Origin: Sphingomonas hankookensis
GTDB taxonomy: Bacteria > Pseudomonadota > Alphaproteobacteria > Sphingomonadales > Sphingomonadaceae
Length of the DNA stretch: 64,000 nt
NCBI RefSeq assembly: GCF_028551275.1
Contig: NZ_CP117025.1
Location: 1,979,501-2,043,500 of the forward strand
Reading direction: 5' to 3'
In this document: piece after piece, positions 19,936 through 29,867 of the stretch
Numbering within the stretch: the stretch's first letter is position 1
Layout: every line of letters starts with the position of its first letter
Notes under the pieces: model-generated
Databases searched by the model: none
Told to the model about the DNA's origin: nothing
Seen by the model: only the letters and a program-made list of their open reading frames with translations
Position numbers and translations under genes: made by a program

Positions 19936-22900
19936 ATGCCAAAACGCACCGACATTTCGTCCATCCTCGTCATCGGCGCGGGGCCGATCGTCATCGGCCA
20001 GGCTTGCGAGTTCGATTATTCGGGCGTGCAGGCGATCAAGGCGTTGAAGGAGGAGGGCTATCGCATCGTCCTCGTCAACTCCAACCCCGCGACGATCATG
20101 ACCGATCCGGAACTGGCCGACGCGACCTATGTCGAGCCGATCACCCCGGCGGTCGTGGCCAAGATCATCGAGAAGGAGCGCCCCGATGCGGTGCTGCCGA
20201 CGATGGGCGGGCAGACGGCGCTGAACACCGCGCTGGCGCTGGCCAATGACGGCACGCTGGAAAAGTTCGGCGTGCAGATGATCGGCGCCGATGCGGAGGC
20301 GATCGACAAGGCCGAGGACCGTCAGAAGTTCAAGGTCGCGATGGAGAAGATCGGCCTCGAATCCGCGCGCAGCCATATCGCGCATAGCGAGGCGGAGGCG
20401 CTGGCCGGGTTGGAGCATGTCGGGCTGCCGGCGATCATCCGCCCGTCTTTCACGCTGGGCGGGACCGGCGGCGGCGTCGCCTATAACCGCGACGAGTTTC
20501 TGAAGATCGTCCGCGAAGGGCTGGACGCGTCGCCGACCACCGAGGTGCTGATCGAGGAATCGCTGCTAAGGTGGAAGGAATATGAGATGGAGGTGGTCCG
20601 CGACCGTGCGGACAATGCCATCATCGTATGTTCGATCGAGAATGTCGATCCGATGGGCGTGCACACCGGAGATTCGATCACGGTCGCCCCGGCGCTGACA
20701 CTGACCGACAAGGAATACCAGATCATGCGCAACGCATCGATCGCGGTTCTCCGGGAAATCGGTGTGGAAACAGGGGGTTCGAACGTACAGTTCGCGGTCA
20801 ATCCGAAGGACGGCCGCCTGATCGTCATCGAGATGAACCCGCGCGTGTCGCGGTCGTCGGCGCTGGCGTCGAAGGCCACGGGCTTTCCGATCGCGAAGGT
20901 CGCGGCGAAGCTGGCGGTCGGCTATACGCTCGACGAGATCACCAACGACATCACTGGTGCTACGCCGGCGTCGTTCGAACCGACGATCGATTATGTCGTC
21001 ACCAAGATTCCGCGCTTCGCCTTCGAGAAGTTCAAGGGGTCGCAGGCGGTGCTGTCGACGGCGATGAAGTCGGTCGGCGAGGTCATGGCCATCGGCCGCA
21101 ACATCCATGAATCGATGCAGAAGGCGCTGCGCGGCCTCGAGACCGGGCTGTCGGGCTTCAACCAGGTCGACCGGCTGGTCGGCGCGCCGCGTGCGGAGAT
21201 CGAGGCGGCTTTGGCCGTCGCCACGCCCGACCGGCTGCTGGTCGCGGCGCAGGCGCTGCGCGAAGGCTTCACCGTCGCCGAAGTGCACGCCATCGCCAAA
21301 TACGACCCGTGGTTCCTCGAACGCATGGCGGAAATCGTCGCGGCCGAAAGCGAAGTTTGCACCAACGGCCTGCCGCAGGACGCGGCGGGGATGCGTCGCC
21401 TGAAGGCAATGGGCTTTTCGGACAAGCGTCTGGCATGGCTGGCGCTGCAATCGGCCAATCTGCGCGGCATGGAACGCGGTATCCAGCGCGGGTCCGGCCT
21501 GATCCACGAGGTCGTCAAGATGATGACCGGCGGCGTGACCGAGGACGAGGTGCGTCAACATCGGCACAAGCTGGGCGTGCGGCCGGTATTCAAGCGGATC
21601 GACACCTGCGCCGCCGAGTTCGAGGCGAAGACGCCGTATATGTACTCGACCTACGAAGCGCCGACCTTCGGCGAGCCGGAGGACGAGAGCCAGCCGTCGG
21701 ATCGCAAGAAGATCGTCATCCTGGGCGGCGGGCCGAACCGGATCGGGCAGGGGATCGAGTTCGATTATTGCTGCTGCCATGCGTGCTTCGCGCTGAGCGA
21801 TGCCGGGTTCGAGACCATCATGGTCAACTGCAACCCGGAAACGGTATCGACCGATTACGACACGTCGGACCGGTTGTATTTCGAACCGCTGACCGCCGAG
21901 GACGTGCTGGAAATCCTGCATGTCGAGGCGTCGAAGGGTGAGCTGGTCGGGGTGATCGTGCAGTTCGGCGGGCAGACGCCGCTGAACCTCGCCCGCGCGC
22001 TGGAAGCGGCCGGTATCCCGATCCTGGGCACCACGCCGGATTCAATCGACCTGGCCGAGGATCGCGAGCGGTTCGCCGATCTGGTCACGTCGCTGGGCCT
22101 ACTCCAGCCGGCCAACGGCCTGGCACGCAGCCGCGACGAGGCGGCGGTGATCGCCGAGCGGATCGGCTATCCGGTGCTGATGCGGCCGAGCTATGTGCTG
22201 GGCGGACGCGCGATGGAGATCGTCGACTCGCTCCAGCAGCTCGACGACTATATCCAAACGGCGGTGCAGGTGTCGGGGGACTCCCCCGTTTTGATCGACC
22301 AGTATCTGCGCGACGCGATCGAAGTCGATGTCGATGCGATCGCCGATGGCGACGATGTCGTGGTCGCCGGCGTGCTGCAGCATATCGAGGAAGCGGGCGT
22401 CCATTCGGGCGACAGCGCGTGTTCGATGCCGCCCTATTCGCTGGGCGCCGACGTCATCGCCGAGATCGAGCGGCAGACGGTGGCGCTGGCCAAGGCGTTG
22501 AGCGTGAAGGGGCTGATGAACATCCAGTTCGCGGTCAAGGACGGCAAGGTCTATCTGATCGAGGTCAATCCGCGCGCCAGCCGCACGGTGCCGTTCGTCG
22601 CCAAGGCGATCGGCACGCCGGTCGCCAAAATCGCGGCGCGGGTGATGGCGGGCGAGAAGCTGGCCACCCTGCCGACTATCGATCGGGACATCGATCACGT
22701 CGCGGTCAAGGAAGCGGTATTCCCGTGGGGCCGCTTCCCCGGCGTCGATCCGGTGTTGTCGCCGGAAATGAAGTCGACCGGCGAAGTCATGGGGATCGAC
22801 AGCGATTTCGCCACGGCTTTCGCCAAGGCACAGATGGGCGCGAACATCGTCCTGCCCAAGAGCGGCACGGTGTTCGTGTCGGTGAAATCAAGCGACAAGC

Positions 22901-23268
22901 CGGTGATCCTGCCGGGCGTGCAGTTACTGGTCGAGCTGGGCTTCAGGATCGTCGCGACCAGCGGAACCGCCGATTATCTTGCCGAGAACGGCGTGCCGGT
23001 CGAGCGTGTAAACAAGGTGGCGCAGGGTCGTCCGCATATCGTCGACAAGATCTTCGACGGCGATATCGCGATGATCTTCAACACCACCGAAGGGTGGCAG
23101 TCGCTGAAGGACTCCGAATCGATCCGCGCGTCGGCGCAGTCGCAGAAGGTGCCCTATTTCACCACGGCGCCGGCGAGCGTCGCTGTGGCGCAAGCCATTC
23201 AGGCGCTGGGTGCCCGGTCCCTTGAAGTGCGGCCGTTGCAGTCCTATTATTCGCAATCGCACAACTGA
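19936..23268 (+). CDS. carB: Carbamoyl-phosphate synthase large subunit
   Basis: A 1110-residue synthetase made of two homologous ATP-grasp halves plus a C-terminal MGS-like allosteric domain. The first half has [20 protein letters not shown] and [20 protein letters not shown]; the second has [20 protein letters not shown] and [20 protein letters not shown]. The regulatory domain starts near residue 960 with [16 protein letters not shown]. It is about 35 residues longer than the E. coli enzyme (1073), within the family's range. Starts two bases after the small gene at 19712. Confidence 0.98.
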   Translation: MPKRTDISSILVIGAGPIVIGQACEFDYSGVQAIKALKEEGYRIVLVNSNPATIMTDPELADATYVEPITPAVVAKIIEKERPDAVLPTMGGQTALNTALALANDGTLEKFGVQMIGADAEAIDKAEDRQKFKVAMEKIGLESARSHIAHSEAEALAGLEHVGLPAIIRPSFTLGGTGGGVAYNRDEFLKIVREGLDASPTTEVLIEESLLRWKEYEMEVVRDRADNAIIVCSIENVDPMGVHTGDSITVAPALTLTDKEYQIMRNASIAVLREIGVETGGSNVQFAVNPKDGRLIVIEMNPRVSRSSALASKATGFPIAKVAAKLAVGYTLDEITNDITGATPASFEPTIDYVVTKIPRFAFEKFKGSQAVLSTAMKSVGEVMAIGRNIHESMQKALRGLETGLSGFNQVDRLVGAPRAEIEAALAVATPDRLLVAAQALREGFTVAEVHAIAKYDPWFLERMAEIVAAESEVCTNGLPQDAAGMRRLKAMGFSDKRLAWLALQSANLRGMERGIQRGSGLIHEVVKMMTGGVTEDEVRQHRHKLGVRPVFKRIDTCAAEFEAKTPYMYSTYEAPTFGEPEDESQPSDRKKIVILGGGPNRIGQGIEFDYCCCHACFALSDAGFETIMVNCNPETVSTDYDTSDRLYFEPLTAEDVLEILHVEASKGELVGVIVQFGGQTPLNLARALEAAGIPILGTTPDSIDLAEDRERFADLVTSLGLLQPANGLARSRDEAAVIAERIGYPVLMRPSYVLGGRAMEIVDSLQQLDDYIQTAVQVSGDSPVLIDQYLRDAIEVDVDAIADGDDVVVAGVLQHIEEAGVHSGDSACSMPPYSLGADVIAEIERQTVALAKALSVKGLMNIQFAVKDGKVYLIEVNPRASRTVPFVAKAIGTPVAKIAARVMAGEKLATLPTIDRDIDHVAVKEAVFPWGRFPGVDPVLSPEMKSTGEVMGIDSDFATAFAKAQMGANIVLPKSGTVFVSVKSSDKPVILPGVQLLVELGFRIVATSGTADYLAENGVPVERVNKVAQGRPHIVDKIFDGDIAMIFNTTEGWQSLKDSESIRASAQSQKVPYFTTAPASVAVAQAIQALGARSLEVRPLQSYYSQSHN

Positions 23269-23292
23269 TCCCCATCAGCGGAATGTTGCGCG

Positions 23293-23316
23293 CGGACGGG
23301 CAGGGAGGCCCGTCCG
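23293..23316 (+). other. Stem-loop between carB and greA
   Basis: A nine-base-pair stem, CGGACGGGC/GCCCGTCCG, with loop AGGGAG, lies 24 bases after the carB stop. There is no U-tract after it, so it may be a Rho-type or processing hairpin rather than an intrinsic terminator. Confidence 0.55.
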
Positions 23317-23352
23317 TGTGGCGGGGGTAATGACAAAAGGGACGCGCGCGCG

Positions 23353-23829
23353 ATGGCGACGGTCGAAAAGATGCCGATGTTGCAGGAGGGCTATGATCGC
23401 CTGACGGCGCACCTCAAGCAGCTGAAGGTGGAACGGCCGCAGATCATCGACGCGATCGAGGAAGCGCGCGCCCATGGCGACCTGTCGGAAAATGCCGAAT
23501 ATCATGCGGCGAAGGAACGGCAGGGTCAGATCGAGGCGTCGATCGCCGATATCGAGGACAAGCTGTCCCGCGCGCAGGTGATCGATCCGAAGGACCTGTC
23601 GGGCGACAAGGTCGTGTTCGGCGCGACCGTGACGCTGCTCGACGAGGACGACAAGGCGATCACCTATCAGATCGTCGGCCAGACCGAGGCGGACGCCAAG
23701 TCGGGTCGCATCTCGTACAATTCGCCGATGGGCCGCGCGCTGATCGGGCGCAAGGTCGACGACGATGTCGAGGTGACGGTGCCGTCGGGCGACCGTTATT
23801 ATCAGATTTCGAAGATCGAGTTCATCTAA
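23353..23829 (+). CDS. greA: Transcription elongation factor GreA
   Basis: Rescues stalled RNA polymerase by stimulating transcript cleavage. The 158 residues have the N-terminal coiled coil ([20 protein letters not shown], with the Asp/Glu tip) and the C-terminal FKBP-like domain ([20 protein letters not shown]). Length is typical. It lies 84 bases downstream of carB and six bases upstream of the rhomboid gene. Confidence 0.97.
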   Translation: MATVEKMPMLQEGYDRLTAHLKQLKVERPQIIDAIEEARAHGDLSENAEYHAAKERQGQIEASIADIEDKLSRAQVIDPKDLSGDKVVFGATVTLLDEDDKAITYQIVGQTEADAKSGRISYNSPMGRALIGRKVDDDVEVTVPSGDRYYQISKIEFI

Positions 23830-23835
23830 GCCGCC

Positions 23836-24492
23836 ATGTTCGAACGGCGTCCGTCACCGGCGATCCTGACGATCGGCGGGCTGATTGCGATCGTCAGCGG
23901 GTGGCTGATCCTTACCGGTGGCGTGTGGAGCGCGTCGATCGCGGCGGGCTTCGTACCGTTGCGGATGACGAGCGACCCGGCGTCGATCGAGGGGTTCGCC
24001 TCGTTCTTTCCGGTGTGGCTGACGCCGATCACCGCGGCGTTCATCCATGACGGGTGGCTGCATCTGGCGTTCAACCTGCTGAGCCTGGCGATCGTGGGTA
24101 CGCCGACGCAGCGCGCGGTGGGGTTGCGTGGCGTCCTGGTACTGCTGCTGGTCGGGGCCTATGCGTCGATCGCGGCACAGTGGCTGGCCGGGCCGACATC
24201 ACCCGCGCCGATGATCGGGGCGAGCGGCGCGATCTCCGCATTGATCGGGGCCTATGCGCTGCTGTTCGGCGGGGGGAAGGCCAAGCCGATCGGACCGATC
24301 CCGGCGCATGTGGTCCATGCGATCTGGCTGGGCGTCTTCTGGACCGCGCTGAACCTGTTCATCGGCTGGTCGAGCGCGGGCAGCGAGATGCCGATCGCCG
24401 GCGCGGCGCATGTCGGCGGGTTTATTGCCGGGATGGTGCTGTTGCGGCCGTTGTTGGTGTGGCGCTGGGGCGGGCGTCGCGGAGAGGGTTAG
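23836..24492 (+). CDS. Rhomboid-family intramembrane serine protease
   Basis: A 218-residue membrane protein with about six helices. HDGWLHLAFNLLSL (residues 71-84) is the first rhomboid motif, GASG at 128-131 carries the catalytic Ser130, and AHVGGFIAGM holds His192. All catalytic residues are in place, so it should be active on membrane substrates. It begins six bases after greA and may be co-transcribed. Substrate unknown. Confidence 0.88.
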   Translation: MFERRPSPAILTIGGLIAIVSGWLILTGGVWSASIAAGFVPLRMTSDPASIEGFASFFPVWLTPITAAFIHDGWLHLAFNLLSLAIVGTPTQRAVGLRGVLVLLLVGAYASIAAQWLAGPTSPAPMIGASGAISALIGAYALLFGGGKAKPIGPIPAHVVHAIWLGVFWTALNLFIGWSSAGSEMPIAGAAHVGGFIAGMVLLRPLLVWRWGGRRGEG

Positions 24493-24520
24493 GCTTCGCC
24501 CTTCACCCTACTGCCAATCC

Positions 24521-24641
24521 CGTTTGCTTCGAGCGTAGGTTCGAGCCTGTCGAGAACCAAAGTCGAGAAGGGGGTGCTTCAAACGACCGGGTTCTCGACG
24601 GACGCTTCTCGACTTCGCTCGAAGCTGCTCGAACTGAACGG
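24521..24641. repeat. Interspersed intergenic repeat, family 1, copy B
   Basis: Second copy of the element at 6098-6217, in the same orientation and also between convergent genes (rhomboid and DUF4170). It shares the ends CGTTTGCTTCG and GCTCGAACTGAACGG and the inverted arms GGTTCGAGCCTGTCGAGAA and GGTTCTCGAC. Confidence 0.85.
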
Positions 24642-24659
24642 GTAGGGTAGCGAGACCCC

Positions 24660-24881
24660 TTACGCCGCCGGCAGTTCCGGCTCGAGCAGGCGGTGAAGGT
24701 GGACCACCACATATTTCATCTCGGCATCGTCGACGGTCCGCTGTGCCGCGGCGCGCCATGCCTTTTCGGCGCTGGCATAGTCGCCAAAGATGCCGACGAC
24801 GTCGATCGCCTTCAGGTCGGCGAAGTCGAGCGTGCGCGGATCGGAGACGCGGCCGCCGAAGACGAGGTGGAGTTTGCTCAT
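24660..24881 (-). CDS. DUF4170 domain-containing protein
   Basis: A 73-residue soluble protein, MSKLHLVFGGRVSDPRTLDF, matching the DUF4170 family of alphaproteobacteria (function unknown). The later DVVGIFGDYASAEKAWRAAA and VVVHLHRLLEPE segments fit a small alpha/beta fold. The ATG at 24881 is supported by GGAACGACC just upstream and by the family start; a longer frame to 24938 adds residues not found in the family. Confidence 0.85.
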   Translation of the reverse strand: MSKLHLVFGGRVSDPRTLDFADLKAIDVVGIFGDYASAEKAWRAAAQRTVDDAEMKYVVVHLHRLLEPELPAA

Positions 24882-24898
24882 GGTCGTTCCCGCAGTGC

Positions 24899-24935
24899 AA
24901 AAAAGGATACGCCCCGTCGCATAGCGAACGGGGCG
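24899..24935 (-). terminator. Rho-independent terminator of the stress cassette
   Basis: Read on the minus strand, the stem CGCCCCGT/ACGGGGCG with a 10-base loop is followed by TATCC and six T residues. It lies downstream of the gene at 24973 and upstream of DUF4170, so it separates the two. Confidence 0.8.
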
Positions 24936-24972
24936 CACCCTTCAACCCATAAGTTGCGGACCGCGATGCGGA

Positions 24973-25422
24973 TCAGCCCTTGATGGCGCTTTTCCCGCTG
25001 TCGGTCGCGGCCTGTACCACGTTCGAGAAGACCGAACGCAGCTGTTCCTTCGCGCCGTCCTTGCTGGGCAGCGCGGCGGCGAGCTGTTCCTTGCCCACGT
25101 CGCGGGCGGTCGTCGCGGCGGCGGTGGCGGCGGCCGACAGCTTCTTGCCGAGCGGGGCGAGCGCCTTGGTCTCCTGTGCGGTGCGCGGCAGCAGCGCGCC
25201 GACGACGGCGCCGAGCGCCAGGCCGCCCGCGAGGACGGCGAGCGGGTTCGCCTCGATCGTATCGGCCGCGCGCTGGCTCGCGTCATGGGCGACTTCGGAG
25301 GCGCGCTTGGCGGCGTCGTGCGCGGCGTCGCTGGTGGCGTGGGCGGCGGTCGCGGCCTTGTCCTTGATCGTGTCGATCGTGCCGGTGGTGGTCGCGGTCG
25401 GGGCGGTCTTGAGTTCGCTCAT
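24973..25422 (-). CDS. DUF883/YqjD-like Ala-rich membrane protein
   Basis: A 149-residue protein. An Ala/Thr/Asp/Lys-rich helical N-terminus (IDTIKDKAATAAHATSDAAH) leads to one glycine-zipper-like membrane helix, NPLAVLAGGLALGAVVGALL, followed by a second helical segment. This resembles the ElaB/YqjD/YgaM family (DUF883), which anchors at the inner membrane under stress. The start at 25422 (MSELKTAPTATTTGTIDTIK) follows AAAGGA. It is the last of four tightly packed genes. Confidence 0.65.
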   Translation of the reverse strand: MSELKTAPTATTTGTIDTIKDKAATAAHATSDAAHDAAKRASEVAHDASQRAADTIEANPLAVLAGGLALGAVVGALLPRTAQETKALAPLGKKLSAAATAAATTARDVGKEQLAAALPSKDGAKEQLRSVFSNVVQAATDSGKSAIKG

Positions 25423-25426
25423 GATA

Positions 25427-25732
25427 CTATTCCTTTGTCGGGGCGGTCGGGGGCAGGGGCGGCGGCGGGGGTGGAGGAGCCTTGCGGAACAGGCCCATGA
25501 TCCGCTTGCGGGCGAGCAGCGCGACGATGCCGGTCGCGACACCGGCAGCGACGCCGGGCCGTTCGCGGACGATGGCGACGCCTTCTTCCGCCTTGTCGCG
25601 CAGGTCGTCGGCGACGCCCGAGGCGATGGTGGCGGGTGACAGGCGATGCTTCGCCTCGGCAAGGCTGGCCTTCAGCCGGGCGCGCTTGACGAGGACGTCG
25701 GCCTGCGCGGCGGCGAGCGAGGGCGGGATCAA
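25427..25732 (-). CDS. DUF3618/YqjK-like membrane protein
   Basis: About 101 residues from a TTG start whose first bases overlap the stop of the holin-family gene, implying coupled translation. The helical start AAAQADVLVKRARLKASLAE followed by AKHRLSP resembles DUF3618 proteins; RPGVAAGVATGIVALLARKR is a single weak membrane helix. The C-terminus is a Pro run (KAPPPPPPPLPP). Assignment is by pattern only, and the start codon is inferred. Confidence 0.55.
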   Translation of the reverse strand: MIPPSLAAAQADVLVKRARLKASLAEAKHRLSPATIASGVADDLRDKAEEGVAIVRERPGVAAGVATGIVALLARKRIMGLFRKAPPPPPPPLPPTAPTKE

Positions 25733-26064
25733 TGCTTGTCTCCCAGCGGTGCGGTGACCCGCTTGAGGCCGGACAGCGCCATCTTGGCCAGCAGGCCGGC
25801 GATGGCCAGCGCGACGACGACGACCAGCAACGTCGCCCAGCCCGGCCCCATGACCGGCCGAAGCGACAGGATCGCGCCGACGAGCAGCGCGGTTACCGCC
25901 GACAGCGCGATGACCACCGCGCCCGCCGCCAGCCCGGCGGCGATGCCGGCCTGCGACCCGCGCGTGCTGGCGACCGTCTTCCACAACGTCACCTCCGCCT
26001 GGGCATAGGCCTTGGCATCGTCGACGACGCGGGTGACGACCGTTCCCAGTCCCTCGTCCCCCAT
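25729..26064 (-). CDS. Phage-holin-family (YqjE-like) membrane protein
   Basis: A 111-residue protein with two long hydrophobic helices (GIAAGLAAGAVVIALSAVTA and GPGWATLLVVVVALAIAGLL) after an amphipathic N-terminus (VTRVVDDAKAYAQAEVTLWK). This is the pattern of the YqjE / Phage_holin_3_6 family. Despite the name these are chromosomal envelope proteins and no phage genes are near. It starts eight bases after the upstream gene and overlaps the downstream gene. Confidence 0.75.
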   Translation of the reverse strand: MGDEGLGTVVTRVVDDAKAYAQAEVTLWKTVASTRGSQAGIAAGLAAGAVVIALSAVTALLVGAILSLRPVMGPGWATLLVVVVALAIAGLLAKMALSGLKRVTAPLGDKH

Positions 26065-26072
26065 GATCGGGC

Positions 26073-26576
26073 TCAGCCCTTGGTCGACGGGGTGGTGTCG
26101 GTATCGACGCCGGCCTTCACGATGCGCGCCAGCACGAAGCCGAGCGCGGCGGCGGTGCCGATCGCGATCGCCGGGCTCTTGCGCACGAAGTCGCTGGCAT
26201 CGGCGAGCAGGTCCTCGACCTCCTTGCCGCGCAGGCCGTCCGAAAAGCCCGAAATCGCCTTCGCGGCCGAGCGGGCGTACTGGCCATACTGTTCACCGAG
26301 CTTTTCATCGACGGTGCCGGCGGCGTCTTCCATCAGCTTCGAGAATTCGTCGAGCGCGCCGGTGGCGCGTGCCTTGCCTTCATCGGCGAGGCTGCGCGCC
26401 TTGTCGGTCGCCTTGGCCGACAGCTTCGACGCTTCATCCTTCAGCGTCTGCTTGGCGCCGCCGACGGTGTCGGTCGTGGTGGTGGTGCTGCCCGTCACGG
26501 GTGACAGGTCGGTGTCGAGCACGACGCTGTTGTCGCTGGTCGTCGGCGAGATACCGGTCCGATTAAAGTCGGTCAT
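26073..26576 (-). CDS. DUF883-like stress membrane protein, first gene of the cassette
   Basis: A 167-residue protein. A Thr/Ser-rich N-terminus (residues 1-40) is followed by Lys/Ala/Asp helical repeats like those of LEA/YqjD proteins (KQTLKDEASKLSAKATDKAR) and one C-terminal glycine-rich membrane helix (KSPAIAIGTAAALGFVLARI). It leads the four-gene minus-strand group. A match to the EcfG-type promoter lies 27 bases upstream, so general-stress control is likely. The ATG at 26576 gives MTDFNRTGISPTT and follows GAAAGGATT. Confidence 0.7.
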   Translation of the reverse strand: MTDFNRTGISPTTSDNSVVLDTDLSPVTGSTTTTTDTVGGAKQTLKDEASKLSAKATDKARSLADEGKARATGALDEFSKLMEDAAGTVDEKLGEQYGQYARSAAKAISGFSDGLRGKEVEDLLADASDFVRKSPAIAIGTAAALGFVLARIVKAGVDTDTTPSTKG

Positions 26577-26603
26577 AACGAATCCTTTCGTCGTTTCGGT
26601 AGG

Positions 26604-26630
26604 AAAACCATGTCGCGGTGCGGCGGTTCC
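26604..26630 (-). promoter_or_regulatory. Candidate EcfG (general stress sigma) promoter
   Basis: On the minus strand GGAAC at 26630-26626 is followed, after 17 bases, by GTTTT at 26608-26604. This matches the alphaproteobacterial general-stress consensus GGAAC-N16/17-(C)GTT. It ends 27 bases upstream of the first gene of the four-gene cassette, and no other promoter there looks better. Confidence 0.7.
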
Positions 26631-26672
26631 GTGGTCCGCAGAGGATTTGCGGGCAGCGGGCCGAATGGATAG

Positions 26673-27995
<1,323 letters not shown>

Positions 27996-28014
27996 TCGGC
28001 AGCCTGTGGGGAAG

Positions 28015-28045
28015 GGGGCGTCGGTGCGAGCCGGCGCCCCATTTT
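28015..28045 (+). terminator. Rho-independent terminator of eno
   Basis: Stem GGGGCGTCGG/CCGGCGCCCC (10 pairs, one G-U) with loop TGCGAG, followed by ATTTTC. It starts 20 bases after the eno stop. Confidence 0.85.
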
Positions 28046-28108
28046 CATGGCCGATCGATCGGAGCGCTTTCCGGTTGCGACTGAAAGGTCACGCGATAGG
28101 TTGTCGGC

Positions 28109-29020
28109 ATGCGCATGCCTCTTGTCCTTGCCGCGATGGTCGGCGGTCTGACGGTCGCCGTCCCCACGATGGCTCGTCCGGCTGAGGAATGCCGCATCCC
28201 GGACGGATGGGCGCAGGTGGTGCGCAGCGATCCGCGCTACGTCGTGTTTGGCGAAATTCATGGCACGCAGCAGTCGCCGGCGTTCATCGGCAATCTCGCC
28301 TGCGCGCTGGCGATGCGCGGTGAACGGGCGCTGGTCGCGGTGGAGCTGGGATCCATCCACGACGCCGCGTTGCAGGTAGCGTGGCTGGTGCCCCATAAGC
28401 AGTTTCCGGCGGCATTGGTCAAGAATGGCTGGGCCGGACAGAATGACGGCGTCGGCAGCGTCGCGATGCGCGACATGCTCGTGCGGCTCCATGCGCTGAA
28501 AGATGCCGGCCGACCGATCGCAGTGGTCGCGTTCAACGGCGCCCGCGATGCGACACAACGGACGAAATTCGCCGATCAGCCGGGGCAGGGGCCGCACGAA
28601 GCGGCGCAGGCCGAGAATATCCGCAACGCTGCCAATGCCGGACGCTATGACCGCGTGCTGGTACTGGTCGGCAATCTTCACGCGCGCAAGCAGCCGGTCG
28701 AACGGCAGGCGGCGACATTCCGTCCGATGGCAATGCAACTCGCTCCCGCTGGGACGGTCGTCTCGCTCGATATGGCGACGGCGGGCGGGGCGTCCTGGAG
28801 CTGCCAGCTGCGCGAAGGCATAAAGCCGTCGCCCGGGACGCCGCTGACGCGGGAGATGATGGACTGTGCGGGCCATCCGCTGCGGGGCGATGCGACGATC
28901 GACCGCGCGCCGTTCATCACGCTCCAGCCGTTGCCGGGCGCGACGCGCGACCCGGGCTATGACGGCAGCTACTGGCTCGGACCGGTCAGCGCCTCGCCGC
29001 CCGCCGTGGCGGGTGACTGA
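28109..29020 (+). CDS. ChaN/EreA/Tiki-superfamily exported protein
   Basis: A 303-residue protein with an N-terminal signal peptide (MPLVLAAMVGGLTVAVPTMA). VVFGEIHGTQQSP (residues 45-57), VAVELG near 77-81 and VLVGNLHARK are the metal/heme-binding set of the EreA/ChaN/Tiki superfamily, which includes heme-binding lipoproteins, erythromycin esterases and Wnt proteases. Here a periplasmic metal-dependent hydrolase or heme protein is likely; which one cannot be said. It begins after the eno terminator and is convergent with the lipoprotein at 29029. Confidence 0.7.
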   Translation: MRMPLVLAAMVGGLTVAVPTMARPAEECRIPDGWAQVVRSDPRYVVFGEIHGTQQSPAFIGNLACALAMRGERALVAVELGSIHDAALQVAWLVPHKQFPAALVKNGWAGQNDGVGSVAMRDMLVRLHALKDAGRPIAVVAFNGARDATQRTKFADQPGQGPHEAAQAENIRNAANAGRYDRVLVLVGNLHARKQPVERQAATFRPMAMQLAPAGTVVSLDMATAGGASWSCQLREGIKPSPGTPLTREMMDCAGHPLRGDATIDRAPFITLQPLPGATRDPGYDGSYWLGPVSASPPAVAGD

Positions 29021-29028
29021 CGGCGATC

Positions 29029-29754
29029 CTAGTCGATATCGCCCGGGTCCCAGAACAGCCCGAGCGTGACCAGCGCGGCGATGGCGGTGCGACGTTCGGC
29101 CGGGGCGCGGGGCAGGACCAGTCGCCGGCTTCCGGTGCCGTTGGTTTCGATCGCGCCGACCGCCTGTCCGGCGGCGTTCGACACGATGTAGCCGATCGGC
29201 TGTTCGGCCGGATGGCGCACGCCGGTCATCGCGTGGCGGGATTCGACGGTCAGTTCGGTGCCGTCGAGATCGACCGTGCCCAGCCGGGGTTCGGCGAGCG
29301 TCGGGCCGACCGGCAGCACGCCCGACAGGTCCATGCCGCCCGCGTCGCGCCCGTCGAAGCGATAGGCGCAGGCGAGGCGCAGCGGGCGGGCGGGTTCGCT
29401 GACGCTCAGCGGGCCGCTGCGTTGCTGGACCTCCATCCGGCCATAGCGGCAGCGGCCCTCGATCCGGCCACCAACCTCCGTGCCCGACACGTCGAAGCGG
29501 AGCGTGCCGGTGCGTTCGATCACAGCCTGCGTCACCTCACCCCACGGATCGTCGCCCCATTCACGGGTCGCGCCGAGTGCGCGCCGCCGCACATGGCCCT
29601 CCGCGGTGCCGAGGCGGAAGCTGCCGTCCTGCCAGCCGGGGATACCGGTCAGGCCGATGCGTTCGCCCTGCGGCGCGATCGTGTCGAACCCTTCCATCGT
29701 CGCCAGCGTGCATCCGCCGAGCAACAGCGCCGCCAAGCCGATCCCGATCCGCAT
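29029..29754 (-). CDS. Hypothetical lipoprotein
   Basis: A 241-residue protein with a clear lipoprotein signal: MRIGIGLAALLLGGC, so Cys15 should be lipidated. The mature part is rich in Gly/Arg and beta-strand-like (FRLGTAEGHVRRRALGATRE, LRFDVSGTEVGGRIEGRCRY). I do not recognise the domain. A GGAGGGGAAAC ribosome-binding site supports the ATG at 29754. It stands alone, convergent with the ChaN-like gene. Confidence 0.75.
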   Translation of the reverse strand: MRIGIGLAALLLGGCTLATMEGFDTIAPQGERIGLTGIPGWQDGSFRLGTAEGHVRRRALGATREWGDDPWGEVTQAVIERTGTLRFDVSGTEVGGRIEGRCRYGRMEVQQRSGPLSVSEPARPLRLACAYRFDGRDAGGMDLSGVLPVGPTLAEPRLGTVDLDGTELTVESRHAMTGVRHPAEQPIGYIVSNAAGQAVGAIETNGTGSRRLVLPRAPAERRTAIAALVTLGLFWDPGDID

Positions 29755-29867
29755 GTTTCCCCTCCCTGTCGTTCCCTGTGCGCAACGATCGGCGACGCAA
29801 GGTGGCTGGACGCTGAACGGGTCGTGGTTAACCGGTTCGTAGCTTCGATACCGCTAGGCGGGTGGGG

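Noticed and set aside
24886-24890. GGAAC upstream of the DUF4170 gene as an EcfG site
   Set aside because: It lies only four bases ahead of the start codon with no matching -10 motif, so it is more likely part of the ribosome-binding site.
25427-25984. Longer minus-strand frame through the holin-family region
   Set aside because: The upstream part overlaps the YqjE-like gene in another frame and is Arg/Gly-rich; the shorter TTG-started gene fits better.
25729-26064. Holin-family protein as sign of a prophage
   Set aside because: No integrase, capsid or lysis genes are present; YqjE-like proteins are chromosomal envelope proteins.
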